A stretch of 64,000 nt of DNA from positions 1-64,000 of the forward strand of contig NZ_JAUORV010000002.1 in the NCBI RefSeq assembly GCF_030548205.1, read 5' to 3'. The DNA comes from Aliiglaciecola sp. 3_MG-2023. GTDB taxonomy: Bacteria > Pseudomonadota > Gammaproteobacteria > Enterobacterales > Alteromonadaceae. Position 1 is the stretch's first letter. Each line of letters begins with the position of its first letter. The notes under the pieces are model-generated. The model saw nothing but the letters and a program-made list of their open reading frames with translations. It ran no database searches and was not told where the DNA came from. The position numbers were made by a program, and so were the translations under genes. Shown one piece after another: positions 8,725-16,721 of the stretch.

Positions 8725-9720
8725 CTATGCAAGAAACCTTAAAATGGCACGCAGGGACTGATCACGAATCTCTTCACTTTCCAAAAATATTTCATGTTTA
8801 GCATTTTCTATATGCAGCACTTTACAGTTCAACATTTTCCACGCTACTTGAGTCTGTTTAGTATTATTTACGACGCTATCTTGGCCAGCCTGTATTAATA
8901 GAATAGGAGTGGTAATTTTAGCTGCATTTTTTTGGATATATGTCATCGCTTTATCGGCTTGTTTGAGCCAAGTGGTAGTTACCCCACCTAGCTTGCATTG
9001 GGGATTAGCTTCGTAAATATCTCGAAAAATTTTGTATCTTTGCCGGCAATGCGTTAATTCGTTCACCTCAAATGCCTTAGGCTTATATTTAGTTTGACCA
9101 ATAAAATACCAAGGTGATTTGCCAAAAAACCGATTGAGGGCCAAATAGCCTTCGATTAGCAAACAACTAAACCACTTAGGTAAGGCGGGTCGAACACCAA
9201 ACATAGGTGCTGACATAATGCATTTTGCGAAGTCATCTGGGTGGGTCAAAAGGTACAAACTCGCAATTGCAGCCCCCATAGAATGACTGAGCAAAATTGG
9301 TTTTTGTTTAGTCTTAGGAGCGATTACCTGATCATAAAAAAGTTTAAAATCGGCAACATAATCAGCAAAGTCATCCACATACCCCTTTTCAGGATCTTCT
9401 AACATTCGTCCTGACAACCCTTGACCACGATGGTCATGAATAAACACGCTAAACCCAGCATGATAGAGGTTGAACACCAGTTCTTTATATTTTAGTAAGC
9501 TTTCTATTCGGCCCGAAGAAATAGCGATACTGCCAACTGGTTCTGGGTTAATAACATAGGCATAAGCAATTCGTACTTGTTGCTTGCCAAAAATGTTATC
9601 GCTGGTTACCTGCTTTTGCCAAAACGGTTCAATAAATTGTGCGTTCCGCTTTTCTATCAAAGATTCAAATTCTGCGACTTGAAAATCTTCACCCATGTTT
9701 TGTGCTAACAATTCAATCAC
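8725..9720 (-). CDS. pldB: Alpha/beta hydrolase, lysophospholipase PldB-like
   Basis: This 331-residue serine hydrolase resembles the PldB/monoglyceride lipase group. It has an oxyanion/loop motif (HDHRGQGLSGR), a nucleophile elbow written SHSMGAA, and acid and base motifs near the C-terminus (AGQDSVVN and NAKHEIFLE). There is no signal peptide, which fits a cytoplasmic or inner-membrane-associated enzyme acting on lysophospholipids. The listed start is a GTG; an in-frame ATG 24 bases downstream also has no better ribosome site, so the N-terminus is uncertain. The substrate is inferred from family resemblance only. Confidence 0.8.
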   Translation of the reverse strand: MIELLAQNMGEDFQVAEFESLIEKRNAQFIEPFWQKQVTSDNIFGKQQVRIAYAYVINPEPVGSIAISSGRIESLLKYKELVFNLYHAGFSVFIHDHRGQGLSGRMLEDPEKGYVDDFADYVADFKLFYDQVIAPKTKQKPILLSHSMGAAIASLYLLTHPDDFAKCIMSAPMFGVRPALPKWFSCLLIEGYLALNRFFGKSPWYFIGQTKYKPKAFEVNELTHCRQRYKIFRDIYEANPQCKLGGVTTTWLKQADKAMTYIQKNAAKITTPILLIQAGQDSVVNNTKQTQVAWKMLNCKVLHIENAKHEIFLESEEIRDQSLRAILRFLA

Positions 9721-9747
9721 TCACCAAGATGCTAGATACCGCATTAT

Positions 9748-9766
9748 TCCAAGTAATAACCTTGGA
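9748..9766 (-). terminator. Small hairpin after cpxA
   Basis: TCCAAG (9748-9753) and CTTGGA (9761-9766) form a 6-bp stem with a 7-base loop, 39 bases past the cpxA stop and before the next minus-strand gene. There is no T-run, so this is a weak candidate. Confidence 0.25.
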
Positions 9767-9804
9767 GTATAATTCACTCTCAATCTTGCCTTATATGTCT
9801 TTTA

Positions 9805-11202
9805 TTATTCTTTAATAGGAATTGTGATAGTAACCATCAATCCACCTTCAGGAGAATTAACAGCAATAACTTGGCCGCCGTGCACTTTTACAGCTTGTTT
9901 AACAATAGCTAACCCTAATCCTATTCCACCAGTATCTCTATTTCGAGATGCAGACAGTCGATAAAACGGTTTAAACATATCTTCCAAATCCGAGTCTGGC
10001 ACTCCTTGCCCATCATCTTTTACTGTCACTTGCAGTGTAGTAGTGAGATTGGAAACTGACACTTCAACTTTAGTAGAAGAATATTTTATACCATTGCTAA
10101 TCACGTTACCCACGGCACTTTTCAACAGGTTTGGGTAGCAATTCAAGGTGAGTTCAGGGATGTCACCTAAAATTAACTGCTTGCCACTATTTTGCGCCTC
10201 AAAGGCAGCATCATTAAAAAGCTCGGTTAAACAATTTTCCAAACTAACCAATTGTCTATCTTCAACCGCCACATCGGCTTCTAGCCTAGACAGACGTAGC
10301 ACTTGACCAATCATTGAGTCTATTTGCTGGGCTTCTTTTTCAATTCTCAAAAGCTGTTTTTCAATGGACTCTGGAAGTGGTTCTTGTTGATTTTGGGCAA
10401 TGCCAATGGCGAGTTGCAATCTGGCCAATGGCGATCTCAATTCATGTGATATATCGGCCACCAGCCTCTTTTGACTACCAATTAATTGGGAAAGGCGCTT
10501 AGTCATAGAATTAAAGTCTTTGCCCAACTCGCCTATTTCATCCCCTCTTTTAGATGCAAATGCTAAATGCTGAGTTAAATCACCATTTGCCACTTGCCTT
10601 GCACTTTTCTGTAACTGACGAATAGGCCTCAGTAGCGACCATACAAACAACGCGCAGAGACTACCACTTACAAAAAGCACACTAAGGGTTAGTGCTACAG
10701 GATTGGTTCGAATCAATTGCCTAATAAGATTAGGCGGACGAGGCTTACCCGCGAACAATACATAATTTAGTTCGTTTATTCTGACCTTAAATGGGCCGTA
10801 AAAATTTCCCGAAGTGGTGCGGATCATATAAGGTTGTGACTCATTCATCAGTTCCAAAAACGGCTCTTTTAAGGGCATCATCTCCTTTGGAAAACCGTAA
10901 ACAAAGCTTTTACTTTGTTGCGCCACTAATAACAACGCGTCTTTGTTTCTTTGTCCCGTGCGATTCAACAACCTAATTAAATCAGCATTAGGAAATCGTG
11001 CGGCACCAAGTTCGATGCGTGTAACTAATTTTTCAATACGATGAATATTATTGTCATTCAGCGGTCTAATGGAATAATCGGAGTGGGTCTGTTTGGCCAA
11101 CCAAGCACCTACAACACCCAACATAATTGCGGCCAACCAAAACCATAAAAATGTTTTTCCAAAAAGGCTATTAATAGGATTTAGTTTGCGTAAAAACCTC
11201 AT
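9805..11202 (-). CDS. cpxA: Envelope-stress sensor histidine kinase, CpxA-like
   Basis: This 465-residue inner-membrane kinase has a first membrane segment at about 13-32, a periplasmic sensor of about 130 residues, a second segment at about 168-190, a HAMP linker (192-245), a HisKA domain with the phospho-accepting His253 in ISHELRSPLARL, and an ATPase domain with N-box NVISNGIKYSS, DDGQGVPD and GGIGLGLAIVKQ. The periplasmic size and HELRSPL motif match CpxA. Its ATG overlaps the cpxR stop by 4 bases. The divergent gene encodes a CpxP/Spy-like protein, which supports the Cpx assignment. Confidence 0.88.
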   Translation of the reverse strand: MRFLRKLNPINSLFGKTFLWFWLAAIMLGVVGAWLAKQTHSDYSIRPLNDNNIHRIEKLVTRIELGAARFPNADLIRLLNRTGQRNKDALLLVAQQSKSFVYGFPKEMMPLKEPFLELMNESQPYMIRTTSGNFYGPFKVRINELNYVLFAGKPRPPNLIRQLIRTNPVALTLSVLFVSGSLCALFVWSLLRPIRQLQKSARQVANGDLTQHLAFASKRGDEIGELGKDFNSMTKRLSQLIGSQKRLVADISHELRSPLARLQLAIGIAQNQQEPLPESIEKQLLRIEKEAQQIDSMIGQVLRLSRLEADVAVEDRQLVSLENCLTELFNDAAFEAQNSGKQLILGDIPELTLNCYPNLLKSAVGNVISNGIKYSSTKVEVSVSNLTTTLQVTVKDDGQGVPDSDLEDMFKPFYRLSASRNRDTGGIGLGLAIVKQAVKVHGGQVIAVNSPEGGLMVTITIPIKE

Positions 11203-11894
11203 TGTTCTACCACAAATAAATAACCAGTCCCTCTGACCGTCTTAATCTTTTCTTCTTCAATGTACTGCATTAACTTGCGTCTAATGTTACTCACATGCAT
11301 ATCAATGCTGCGGTCAAAAGCCATTAACTTTCTGCCCAACACTTTTTCACTAATATCGTTCTTACTGACAATTTGCCCAGCATTTATCATCAGTAGCTGT
11401 AAAATTAAAAATTCGGTAGCAGTAAACTCCAAGCTATTCCCTGCGCACTCAACGCTTTGAGTATTCGGATTCAAGATAACGCTACCGATTTGCAGGCGCT
11501 GTTGGGAGCCTGAAGAAGGTAGGTAGTCCATGCGCCGCACAATGGCCTTAATACGTGCTGACAATTCTCGATGATTAAATGGTTTAGGTAAATAATCATC
11601 AGCTCCCAACTCCAACCCAAAAATCTTGTCGAAATCATCGCCTTTGGCAGTTAACATAAGTACCGGGGTTAAATGACTCGTCCTTAATCGCTTGAGCACT
11701 TCAAAACCATCGATTTTAGGCAGCATAACGTCCAACAAAATTAAATCGTAATGTTTTGGACCTATGGCTTTTTGTAAGCCTGTCTCACCATCGTTGGCTT
11801 GATCTATTTCATAACCTTGGGGCGACAAATATTCTATCAACAAGTCGCATAATTCTTTATCATCATCAATAACAAGTAGTGATTTAGTTTGCAT
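11199..11894 (-). CDS. cpxR: OmpR-family response regulator, CpxR-like
   Basis: This 231-residue protein has a receiver domain (about 4-118; phospho-acceptor Asp55 in LILLDVMLP, acidic pocket IDDDKE, conserved Lys in LPKPFN) and a winged-helix DNA-binding domain (about 130-228, ending KIKTVRGTGYLF). It is the partner of the overlapping cpxA and is first in the pair. Phosphorylated CpxR activates envelope-repair genes, and a CpxR-type direct repeat sits in the 200-base divergent gap before the CpxP-like gene. Confidence 0.9.
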   Translation of the reverse strand: MQTKSLLVIDDDKELCDLLIEYLSPQGYEIDQANDGETGLQKAIGPKHYDLILLDVMLPKIDGFEVLKRLRTSHLTPVLMLTAKGDDFDKIFGLELGADDYLPKPFNHRELSARIKAIVRRMDYLPSSGSQQRLQIGSVILNPNTQSVECAGNSLEFTATEFLILQLLMINAGQIVSKNDISEKVLGRKLMAFDRSIDMHVSNIRRKLMQYIEEEKIKTVRGTGYLFVVEQ

Positions 11895-11982
11895 GTTACC
11901 TCAATATTCTTGCAGTCATTGGCACATTATGGAATGGATTGTAAGCTTCCAGCTATTCAAGTGACAGCCAAGAAGAACATTA

Positions 11983-12036
11983 TTTACACAAGCTTTACAA
12001 TGCCCAGACACATCTTTGCGTTGACGTTACTATAAT
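11983..12036 (+). promoter_or_regulatory. CpxR-type box with downstream -10 element
   Basis: TTTAC (11983-11987) and TTTAC (11994-11998), 6 bases apart, form a direct repeat matching the reverse complement of the CpxR consensus GTAAA-N(4-8)-GTAAA. A perfect TATAAT lies at 12031-12036 without a good -35, so transcription would begin near 12043. That puts the repeat centre near -52, a usual position for an activator. It faces the CpxP-like gene at 12104. Confidence 0.6.
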
Positions 12037-12103
12037 GTTTATCAAGTTAACGACAAAGTTAAAGTCGTTATTTCGATAAGCTAATAACCAAAAGGTGATA
12101 CAC

Positions 12104-12919
12104 ATGAAAAGGAAATTATTTTTATCTAAAGCGCTAATCGCGATGGCGGCCACAGCAGCCATTTCTTCAATAGCGGTTCAAGCTCATGAGCGTCCAGAAT
12201 CTCCTATGCGAGCAGTGTTCAAAAAATTAGATCTAACGGATCAACAAAAGCTTGATGTACGCACCATCATGAAACAAAGCAAAGAAGATGGCAAAATATA
12301 TAAGCAAGATCTGAAAGATATCAAAGAGCAGCTTAAGAGTTTAATTCGATCAACAGATTGGGATCAAGAAGCCGTGGTCAGTCTTTTAGAAACTGAGCAG
12401 GAAATTAAAGCACAACTGGCTCTTGGTGCAGCGACTAAACGCAATGCAATCTGGAATACCCTCACCGCCGAGCAACAACAAAAGTTAAGTGCCATGGACG
12501 AAAAGGGTAAAAATCGCAAAGGCAAAAAGGCGAAAGGAGATAAGCGCCGCTCGCCAATGAAGATGTTTAAGAGACTGGATTTAACTGAAGAGCAAAGCAG
12601 CGAAATTAAAGCCTTATTTAAAGCCCAAAAAACGACGATGGACACACAGCGTGAAACGGCTAAAGGTTATCGCCAGCAGGCTCAAGAAATCGTTAGAAGT
12701 GAGTCATTCGATCAAGATGCATGGTTAGCGGTTAGCCAAAAGCTGCAAGCAGTGCAATTGGAAATGTCCACAGAAATGTCTAGTGTTCGCCATCAAATCT
12801 GGAATATTCTTAATCAAGAACAACAGGCAAAAATGGCGAAAATGGAAGAAAAAAGAGAGCACCGCAAAGGTGGTGACAGAGGTGATAAGAAAAGACGTCA
12901 TCAAGACGACGAAGCATAA
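12104..12919 (+). CDS. Periplasmic CpxP/Spy-family protein with two tandem domains
   Basis: This 271-residue exported protein has a signal peptide of about 27 residues ending VQAHE. Spy/CpxP proteins are small all-helical periplasmic chaperones marked by two LTxxQ motifs. Here that unit occurs twice: the first has LTDQQ and LTAEQQ, the second LTEEQ and the variant LNQEQQ, each copy opening with a Lys-rich helix (FKKLDLT, FKRLDLT). The protein is therefore about twice the usual length of the family. The linker and C-terminus are very basic. AAAGGTG lies 7 bases before the ATG at 12104; a GTG at 12095 overlaps that site and is rejected as start. Divergence from cpxRA and the upstream CpxR-type box suggest feedback control of Cpx. 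Confidence 0.85.
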   Translation: MKRKLFLSKALIAMAATAAISSIAVQAHERPESPMRAVFKKLDLTDQQKLDVRTIMKQSKEDGKIYKQDLKDIKEQLKSLIRSTDWDQEAVVSLLETEQEIKAQLALGAATKRNAIWNTLTAEQQQKLSAMDEKGKNRKGKKAKGDKRRSPMKMFKRLDLTEEQSSEIKALFKAQKTTMDTQRETAKGYRQQAQEIVRSESFDQDAWLAVSQKLQAVQLEMSTEMSSVRHQIWNILNQEQQAKMAKMEEKREHRKGGDRGDKKRRHQDDEA

Positions 12920-12940
12920 CTATCACCTCAGCTAGTAACA

Positions 12941-12973
12941 GATTATTGAGTGGGAATAACCCGCTCAATAATC
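12941..12973. terminator. Long hairpin between cpxP-like gene and mgsA
   Basis: GATTATTGAG-T-GGG (12941-12954) pairs with CCC-G-CTCAATAATC (12960-12973), 14 pairs including one G-T, with loop AATAA. It covers the mgsA stop codon at the convergent junction. No T-run follows, so strength as an intrinsic terminator is uncertain. Confidence 0.55.
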
Positions 12974-13384
12974 AGGTACCTTTCTCATATATTCGTCGCT
13001 GTCAAACAGCGGCGAACTAATGATTAAATCCGCAGTACAACGATTACAGGCCACCGGTAAATTCCACACAGAACATAATCGAAGCAATGCTTTCACATCC
13101 GGATCATGTGGTGCTGGGTTTAACGGATCCCAAAAAAAGATTAAGCAATCCAATTTACGTTCTGCGATTAACGCGCCAATTTGCTGATCACCACCTAATG
13201 GGCCACTTTTAAAGCGATGAACCGGTAAATTCAAACTGTCAGTTATCAAACCACCTGTCGTGCCCGTGGCGACTAAATTGAATTGTTTTAATTGTTCAAT
13301 ATGAGAACGGCTCCAATCCACCAATTCTGCTTTCATGTGATCGTGCGCAACTAAAGCAATGGTTTTTTTAGCTAACTTAGTCAT
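12965..13384 (-). CDS. mgsA: Methylglyoxal synthase
   Basis: MgsA turns dihydroxyacetone phosphate into methylglyoxal and phosphate, a bypass that relieves sugar-phosphate stress. The 139-residue protein has the family blocks [22 protein letters not shown], the phosphate-binding [12 protein letters not shown] and the [20 protein letters not shown] stretch with the catalytic Asp region. It is a little shorter at the C-terminus than E. coli MgsA (152). It is downstream of argE on the same strand with 27 bases between, and may be cotranscribed. Confidence 0.95.
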   Translation of the reverse strand: MTKLAKKTIALVAHDHMKAELVDWSRSHIEQLKQFNLVATGTTGGLITDSLNLPVHRFKSGPLGGDQQIGALIAERKLDCLIFFWDPLNPAPHDPDVKALLRLCSVWNLPVACNRCTADLIISSPLFDSDEYMRKVPDY

Positions 13385-13411
13385 AGTTTACATTTCCTAG
13401 TTTTATGTTGC

Positions 13412-14563
13412 CTATTCGCTAAAGCAGACGTGTTTTATCATATTCTTTATCAATGTGACGGTGGGATCCACATATTCTAACGAAATAAATTCATCCGGTT
13501 GATGGGCTTGATTGATACTCCCCGGGCCCAACACCAGCGTATCGCAGCCCAGTTGATTAATAAAAGGGGCTTCGGTTGCATAATTGGCATTGGTTACCTT
13601 AAAGTCCGTTAACCGTTCCGCCAAAGCGATAATATCGTGCTCGTTTTTACACGAAAACGCCGGAGCAGTCGGATACATCAACTGCATGTCCACGCGATCA
13701 GGATAAGCTTGCTTTACGGGCAACAGTGCTTCATCAATTAAGGCAATCGCTTCTTCATCGCTGAGGCCAGGCACACAGCGGACATCAAAATTCAGTTTAC
13801 AATGACCACAAATTCTATTTTCGCCGTCACCGCCATGAATATGACCTAAATTCAATGTTGCCTGGGGAACACTAAAACTTTCATCACGATAATTTTTCGC
13901 TAATTTATCACGCAGTGTCAGTAGCTGCTGTATTGCCATTTGCATAATTTCAATGGCATTGACCCCTTTATCTGGGTCACTTGAATGACCCGCTTTTCCG
14001 GTAATATTTAGGCTTTGCGCCATATGCCCCTTATGTTTACCTATGGGTTTGAGCTCGGTGGGTTCGCCAATAATTGCCATATCCGGTTTGATTAACTGTT
14101 GCTGTGCGAAAAATCTAGCACCAGCCATAGAGGTTTCTTCGTCGGCAGTCGCCAAAATATATAGGGGTTTTTGCAGTTTATTCAGGGGGATATCTTTTAA
14201 CGCTTCTAAAATAAACGCAAAAAAACCTTTCATATCGCACGTACCTAAACCATATAAGAGGTTGTCTTTTTGCTTCAGTGTAAAGGGGTCACTGTTCCAT
14301 CGCCCTTCATCAAAAGGCACCGTGTCCGAGTGCCCTGCCAATAATAAGCCGCCCTCGCCCGTGCCGAGTTTAGCAAGCAAGTTAAATTTATTTCGTGCTT
14401 CTGGTACTTGTTGAATAGAAATGCTGAAACCTAAACCAGAAAAAAGATTCCCTAAGTAATCAATTAACTGACGATTGCTGATGTCCAGTTTTTCGTCTAT
14501 TGCGCTTATTGTAGGGATGGAAATGATTTTTTCATAAACTTCTAAGAAAGTTAAATTTGGCAT
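13412..14563 (-). CDS. argE: Acetylornithine deacetylase
   Basis: ArgE hydrolyses N-acetylornithine to ornithine and acetate, step five of the linear arginine pathway. The 383-residue protein is an M20 zinc peptidase with GHSDTVPFD (first metal His and bridging Asp), GTCDMKGF, the DEETSMAG general-base Glu, and a lid dimerisation domain (about 180-290). It is divergent from argCBF, with ARG-box-like sites between them, so the two directions are probably co-repressed by ArgR with arginine. The argR gene itself is not in the window. Confidence 0.95.
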   Translation of the reverse strand: MPNLTFLEVYEKIISIPTISAIDEKLDISNRQLIDYLGNLFSGLGFSISIQQVPEARNKFNLLAKLGTGEGGLLLAGHSDTVPFDEGRWNSDPFTLKQKDNLLYGLGTCDMKGFFAFILEALKDIPLNKLQKPLYILATADEETSMAGARFFAQQQLIKPDMAIIGEPTELKPIGKHKGHMAQSLNITGKAGHSSDPDKGVNAIEIMQMAIQQLLTLRDKLAKNYRDESFSVPQATLNLGHIHGGDGENRICGHCKLNFDVRCVPGLSDEEAIALIDEALLPVKQAYPDRVDMQLMYPTAPAFSCKNEHDIIALAERLTDFKVTNANYATEAPFINQLGCDTLVLGPGSINQAHQPDEFISLEYVDPTVTLIKNMIKHVCFSE

Positions 14564-14572
14564 AAAAACCTT

Positions 14573-14611
14573 TAAATATAATTATTCACTTTTATTGCAT
14601 ATTTATAACAT
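14573..14611. promoter_or_regulatory. Candidate ARG-box pair next to argE
   Basis: Against the ArgR consensus wNTGAATwwwwATTCANw, 14573-14590 matches 7 of 10 core bases with a perfect ATTCA half, and 14594-14611 matches 6 of 10. Their centres are 21 bp apart, the spacing of known tandem ARG boxes. Such matches are common in AT-rich DNA, so the call leans on the spacing and the argE/argC context. Confidence 0.4.
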
Positions 14612-14639
14612 TGATGGCATGCTACGTCCATGTTACAAA
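14611..14639 (+). promoter_or_regulatory. Possible argC leader promoter
   Basis: TTGATG (14611-14616) and TACAAA (14634-14639) are 17 bases apart, each matching 4 of 6 consensus bases. It starts right at the candidate ARG boxes. If used, the argCBF transcript would carry a leader of about 255 bases. Confidence 0.3.
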
Positions 14640-14682
14640 GAACCAGTTTTAAACTGATTATTAAACCTTAGCGGTCAATTAC

Positions 14683-14721
14683 AGTGCATATTGCCTGAAA
14701 ATTGATGAATAGAGAATAAAT
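14683..14721. promoter_or_regulatory. Second candidate ARG-box pair before argC
   Basis: 14683-14700 (6 of 10 core bases, TGCAT left half) and 14704-14721 (8 of 10, perfect TGAAT left half) again have centres 21 bp apart. The right-hand site overlaps the start region of the leader ORF. If ArgR binds here, the true start point could lie downstream of these sites, which would remove the leader ORF from the RNA. Confidence 0.35.
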
Positions 14722-14785
14722 GAGCACCATGACAACAAATAACTCCCTGCCTAGCTACGCGTTTACGTCTATTCGACGAGTCTAA
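14720..14785 (+). CDS. Possible arginine leader peptide upstream of argC
   Basis: A 21-codon ORF (MSTMTTNNSLPSYAFTSIRR, then Val and stop) lies 116 bases before argC. Two adjacent CGA arginine codons (14774-14779) stand just before the last codon. A weak AGAG ribosome site is 6 bases upstream of the ATG; a second in-frame ATG is at 14729. A GCTACGC segment inside the ORF pairs with GCGTAGC after its stop, and a terminator-like hairpin follows. This is the layout of ribosome-mediated attenuation, with arginine as the sensed amino acid. No such arginine leader is known to me in Gammaproteobacteria, so it is an inference from layout. Confidence 0.4.
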   Translation: MSTMTTNNSLPSYAFTSIRRV

Positions 14786-14798
14786 ATTTTTGTTGCGT

Positions 14799-14857
14799 AG
14801 CACGCTCCTCTCCTTTGATATAGAAGAAGTTTTTGAAGGATTGGGGCGCTTTTTTTA
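14799..14857 (+). terminator. Attenuator-like intrinsic terminator in the argC leader
   Basis: CGCTCC (14803-14808) pairs with GGGGCG (14843-14848), extended by TCCTT (14811-14815) with AAGGA (14836-14840), and seven Ts follow at 14850-14856. AGC (14799-14801) can add three pairs with GCT. No plus-strand gene other than the leader ORF lies upstream (argE is divergent), so its likely job is early termination before argC. Confidence 0.55.
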
Positions 14858-14901
14858 TTATTCTAAGTTAACATTTTTAAAAATTATCGGTAATTATCAT
14901 T

Positions 14902-15930
14902 ATGTTGAAAGCATGTGTAATCGGAGCGAGTGGATATACTGGAGCAGAAGTGGCCAGAATATTGACGTTGCACCCTAAATTTGAACTAGCAGGATTGTTT
15001 GTTTCCCAAAACAGTCAAGATGCAAATAAACCTTTGAGTCAGCTTCACCCATCATTAACCGGGTTAGTAGACAAAAAAGTGGTACCAATTAATGATCAGC
15101 TATTAAGTGAATTGGCTGGTTCAGTAGATGCAATATTTTTAGCCACGCCTCACGAAGCTAGCCACGATTGGATGCCCACTCTAGTAGCAGGAAAAGCCAA
15201 GGTATTTGATTTATCTGGGGCCTTTAGAATTAAAGATGTGGATGTATTTTCAGACTTTTACGGTTTTGAACATCAACATAGTGACTTACTGGAACAAGCG
15301 GTTTATGGTTTGGCCGAGTGGAATGCAGATGCTATTGCTGATGCATCTTTAGTTGCCGTGCCTGGTTGCTATCCTACGGCTTCATTAACGGCATTAAAAC
15401 CATTGTTTAATCAAAATCTATTAGATAAAGATCACCGCCCCATTATTAATGCGGTATCCGGTGTCAGTGGGGCTGGAAGAAAAGCAGCACTGGGTAATAG
15501 CTATTGTGAGGTGAGCTTGCAGGCATATGGTGTGCTTGGCCATCGCCACCAGCCAGAAATTAGCCAATCTCTGGGTACCGAGGTAATTTTCACCCCCCAC
15601 TTGGGTAACTTTAAACGCGGTATTCTTGCCACTGTTACAGTGAAAACTGTTGCAGGTACTAGCGCCGCACAAGTTTCTGAAGCATTTCATCGAGCGTATA
15701 ACAATCAATCCATTGTCCGATTGTTAGCGCACTTCCCAAAATTGGACGATGTGGTAAACACAGCGCACTGTGATCTGCATTGGAAGCTGGATGAAACGTC
15801 AGGATATTTAGTGATTGGTAGTGCCATCGACAATTTATTGAAAGGAGCAGCCTCTCAAGCAATTCAATGTGCAAACTTGAGCTTCGGTTATGCATCTTCA
15901 ACTGGATTAATTGCAGAGGTGGGACAATGA
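14902..15930 (+). CDS. argC: N-acetyl-gamma-glutamyl-phosphate reductase
   Basis: ArgC reduces N-acetylglutamyl phosphate to the semialdehyde with NADPH, step three of arginine synthesis. The 342-residue protein has the N-terminal Rossmann motif GASGYTGAE, the substrate loop LATPHEASH and the catalytic Cys156 in AVPGCYPTAS, followed by GVSGAGRKA and the C-terminal dimer half. The length fits the type I (about 335-345) ArgC group. Its stop overlaps the argB start by 4 bases. It opens the argCBF operon behind the long leader described above. Confidence 0.97.
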   Translation: MLKACVIGASGYTGAEVARILTLHPKFELAGLFVSQNSQDANKPLSQLHPSLTGLVDKKVVPINDQLLSELAGSVDAIFLATPHEASHDWMPTLVAGKAKVFDLSGAFRIKDVDVFSDFYGFEHQHSDLLEQAVYGLAEWNADAIADASLVAVPGCYPTASLTALKPLFNQNLLDKDHRPIINAVSGVSGAGRKAALGNSYCEVSLQAYGVLGHRHQPEISQSLGTEVIFTPHLGNFKRGILATVTVKTVAGTSAAQVSEAFHRAYNNQSIVRLLAHFPKLDDVVNTAHCDLHWKLDETSGYLVIGSAIDNLLKGAASQAIQCANLSFGYASSTGLIAEVGQ

Positions 15931-16721
15931 AAGTTAAAGTTGTCAAAGTAGGTGGGGCATTTTTAGATGATCCCAGTATTTCCAATGACTTTTTTAGCGC
16001 ACTATTTGCAGCTCAAGAACAGCAACCTGTAGTACTTGTCCATGGTGGCGGGAGCAGTGTTGAAAAGTTGCTTAAAGGTTTATCCCTCACAAGTCAGAAA
16101 GTAAATGGTCTGAGAGTCACCCCTAAATCTCAAATTGATTATGTGGTAGGCGCATTGGCTGGTACTGCAAACAAAAATTTGTGCGCTTTAGCGAAAAAAA
16201 GTGGACTTAACCCTGTAGGATTAAGTTTATTGGATGGTAACATTACGCATTGCCATCAGATTAGTGAAGAGTTAGGAAATGTAGGCTCAGCTGAGCCCGT
16301 TGACCAAACACTACTCACCACGTTGTTGGCCGCCGGTTTTTTGCCCATTGTTAGTTCTATCGGAGCGGATGACCAAGGTGAATTACTAAATATCAACGCC
16401 GATCAAGCAGCGACCGCCATTGCCAAACTGCTTAATGCACAACTGGTTTTATTATCAGATGTAGCTGGTGTGCTGGATCACAATAAATCACTTATTAACA
16501 AACTCACGTCTAGCGATATTGAAACCTTAATATCAGATGGCGTTATTCGCGATGGTATGACAGTGAAAGTAGAAGCAGCTTTAGATGCAGCGAACCAAAT
16601 AGGGCAATCTGTGACTATAGCAAGTTGGAAAAACCTTGAAATATTAACCCAAGGTACTGAAGTTGAAGACAATGCTTCTGCAGGTACAACCATTTTCCCA
16701 TCGTTAAAGGAAAACAAATGA
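15927..16721 (+). CDS. argB: Acetylglutamate kinase
   Basis: ArgB phosphorylates N-acetylglutamate with ATP, step two of arginine synthesis. With the ATG at 15927 the protein has 264 residues, close to E. coli ArgB (257). KVGGAFLDD, the glycine-rich VLVHGGGSSVEKLL and the NINADQAATAIA block are the ATP and substrate motifs of the amino acid kinase fold. The N-terminal hexamerising helix of arginine-inhibited ArgB proteins is absent, so this enzyme should not be the main feedback point. The frame is open further upstream, but the GAGGTGGG ribosome site and ATGA overlap with argC fix the start. It overlaps argF by 4 bases. Confidence 0.96.
   Translation: MKVKVVKVGGAFLDDPSISNDFFSALFAAQEQQPVVLVHGGGSSVEKLLKGLSLTSQKVNGLRVTPKSQIDYVVGALAGTANKNLCALAKKSGLNPVGLSLLDGNITHCHQISEELGNVGSAEPVDQTLLTTLLAAGFLPIVSSIGADDQGELLNINADQAATAIAKLLNAQLVLLSDVAGVLDHNKSLINKLTSSDIETLISDGVIRDGMTVKVEAALDAANQIGQSVTIASWKNLEILTQGTEVEDNASAGTTIFPSLKENK

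Noticed and set aside
15867-15926. Longer N-terminus for argB
   Set aside because: The extra residues lie inside argC and do not resemble ArgB; the ATGA overlap with a good ribosome site at 15927 fixes the start.
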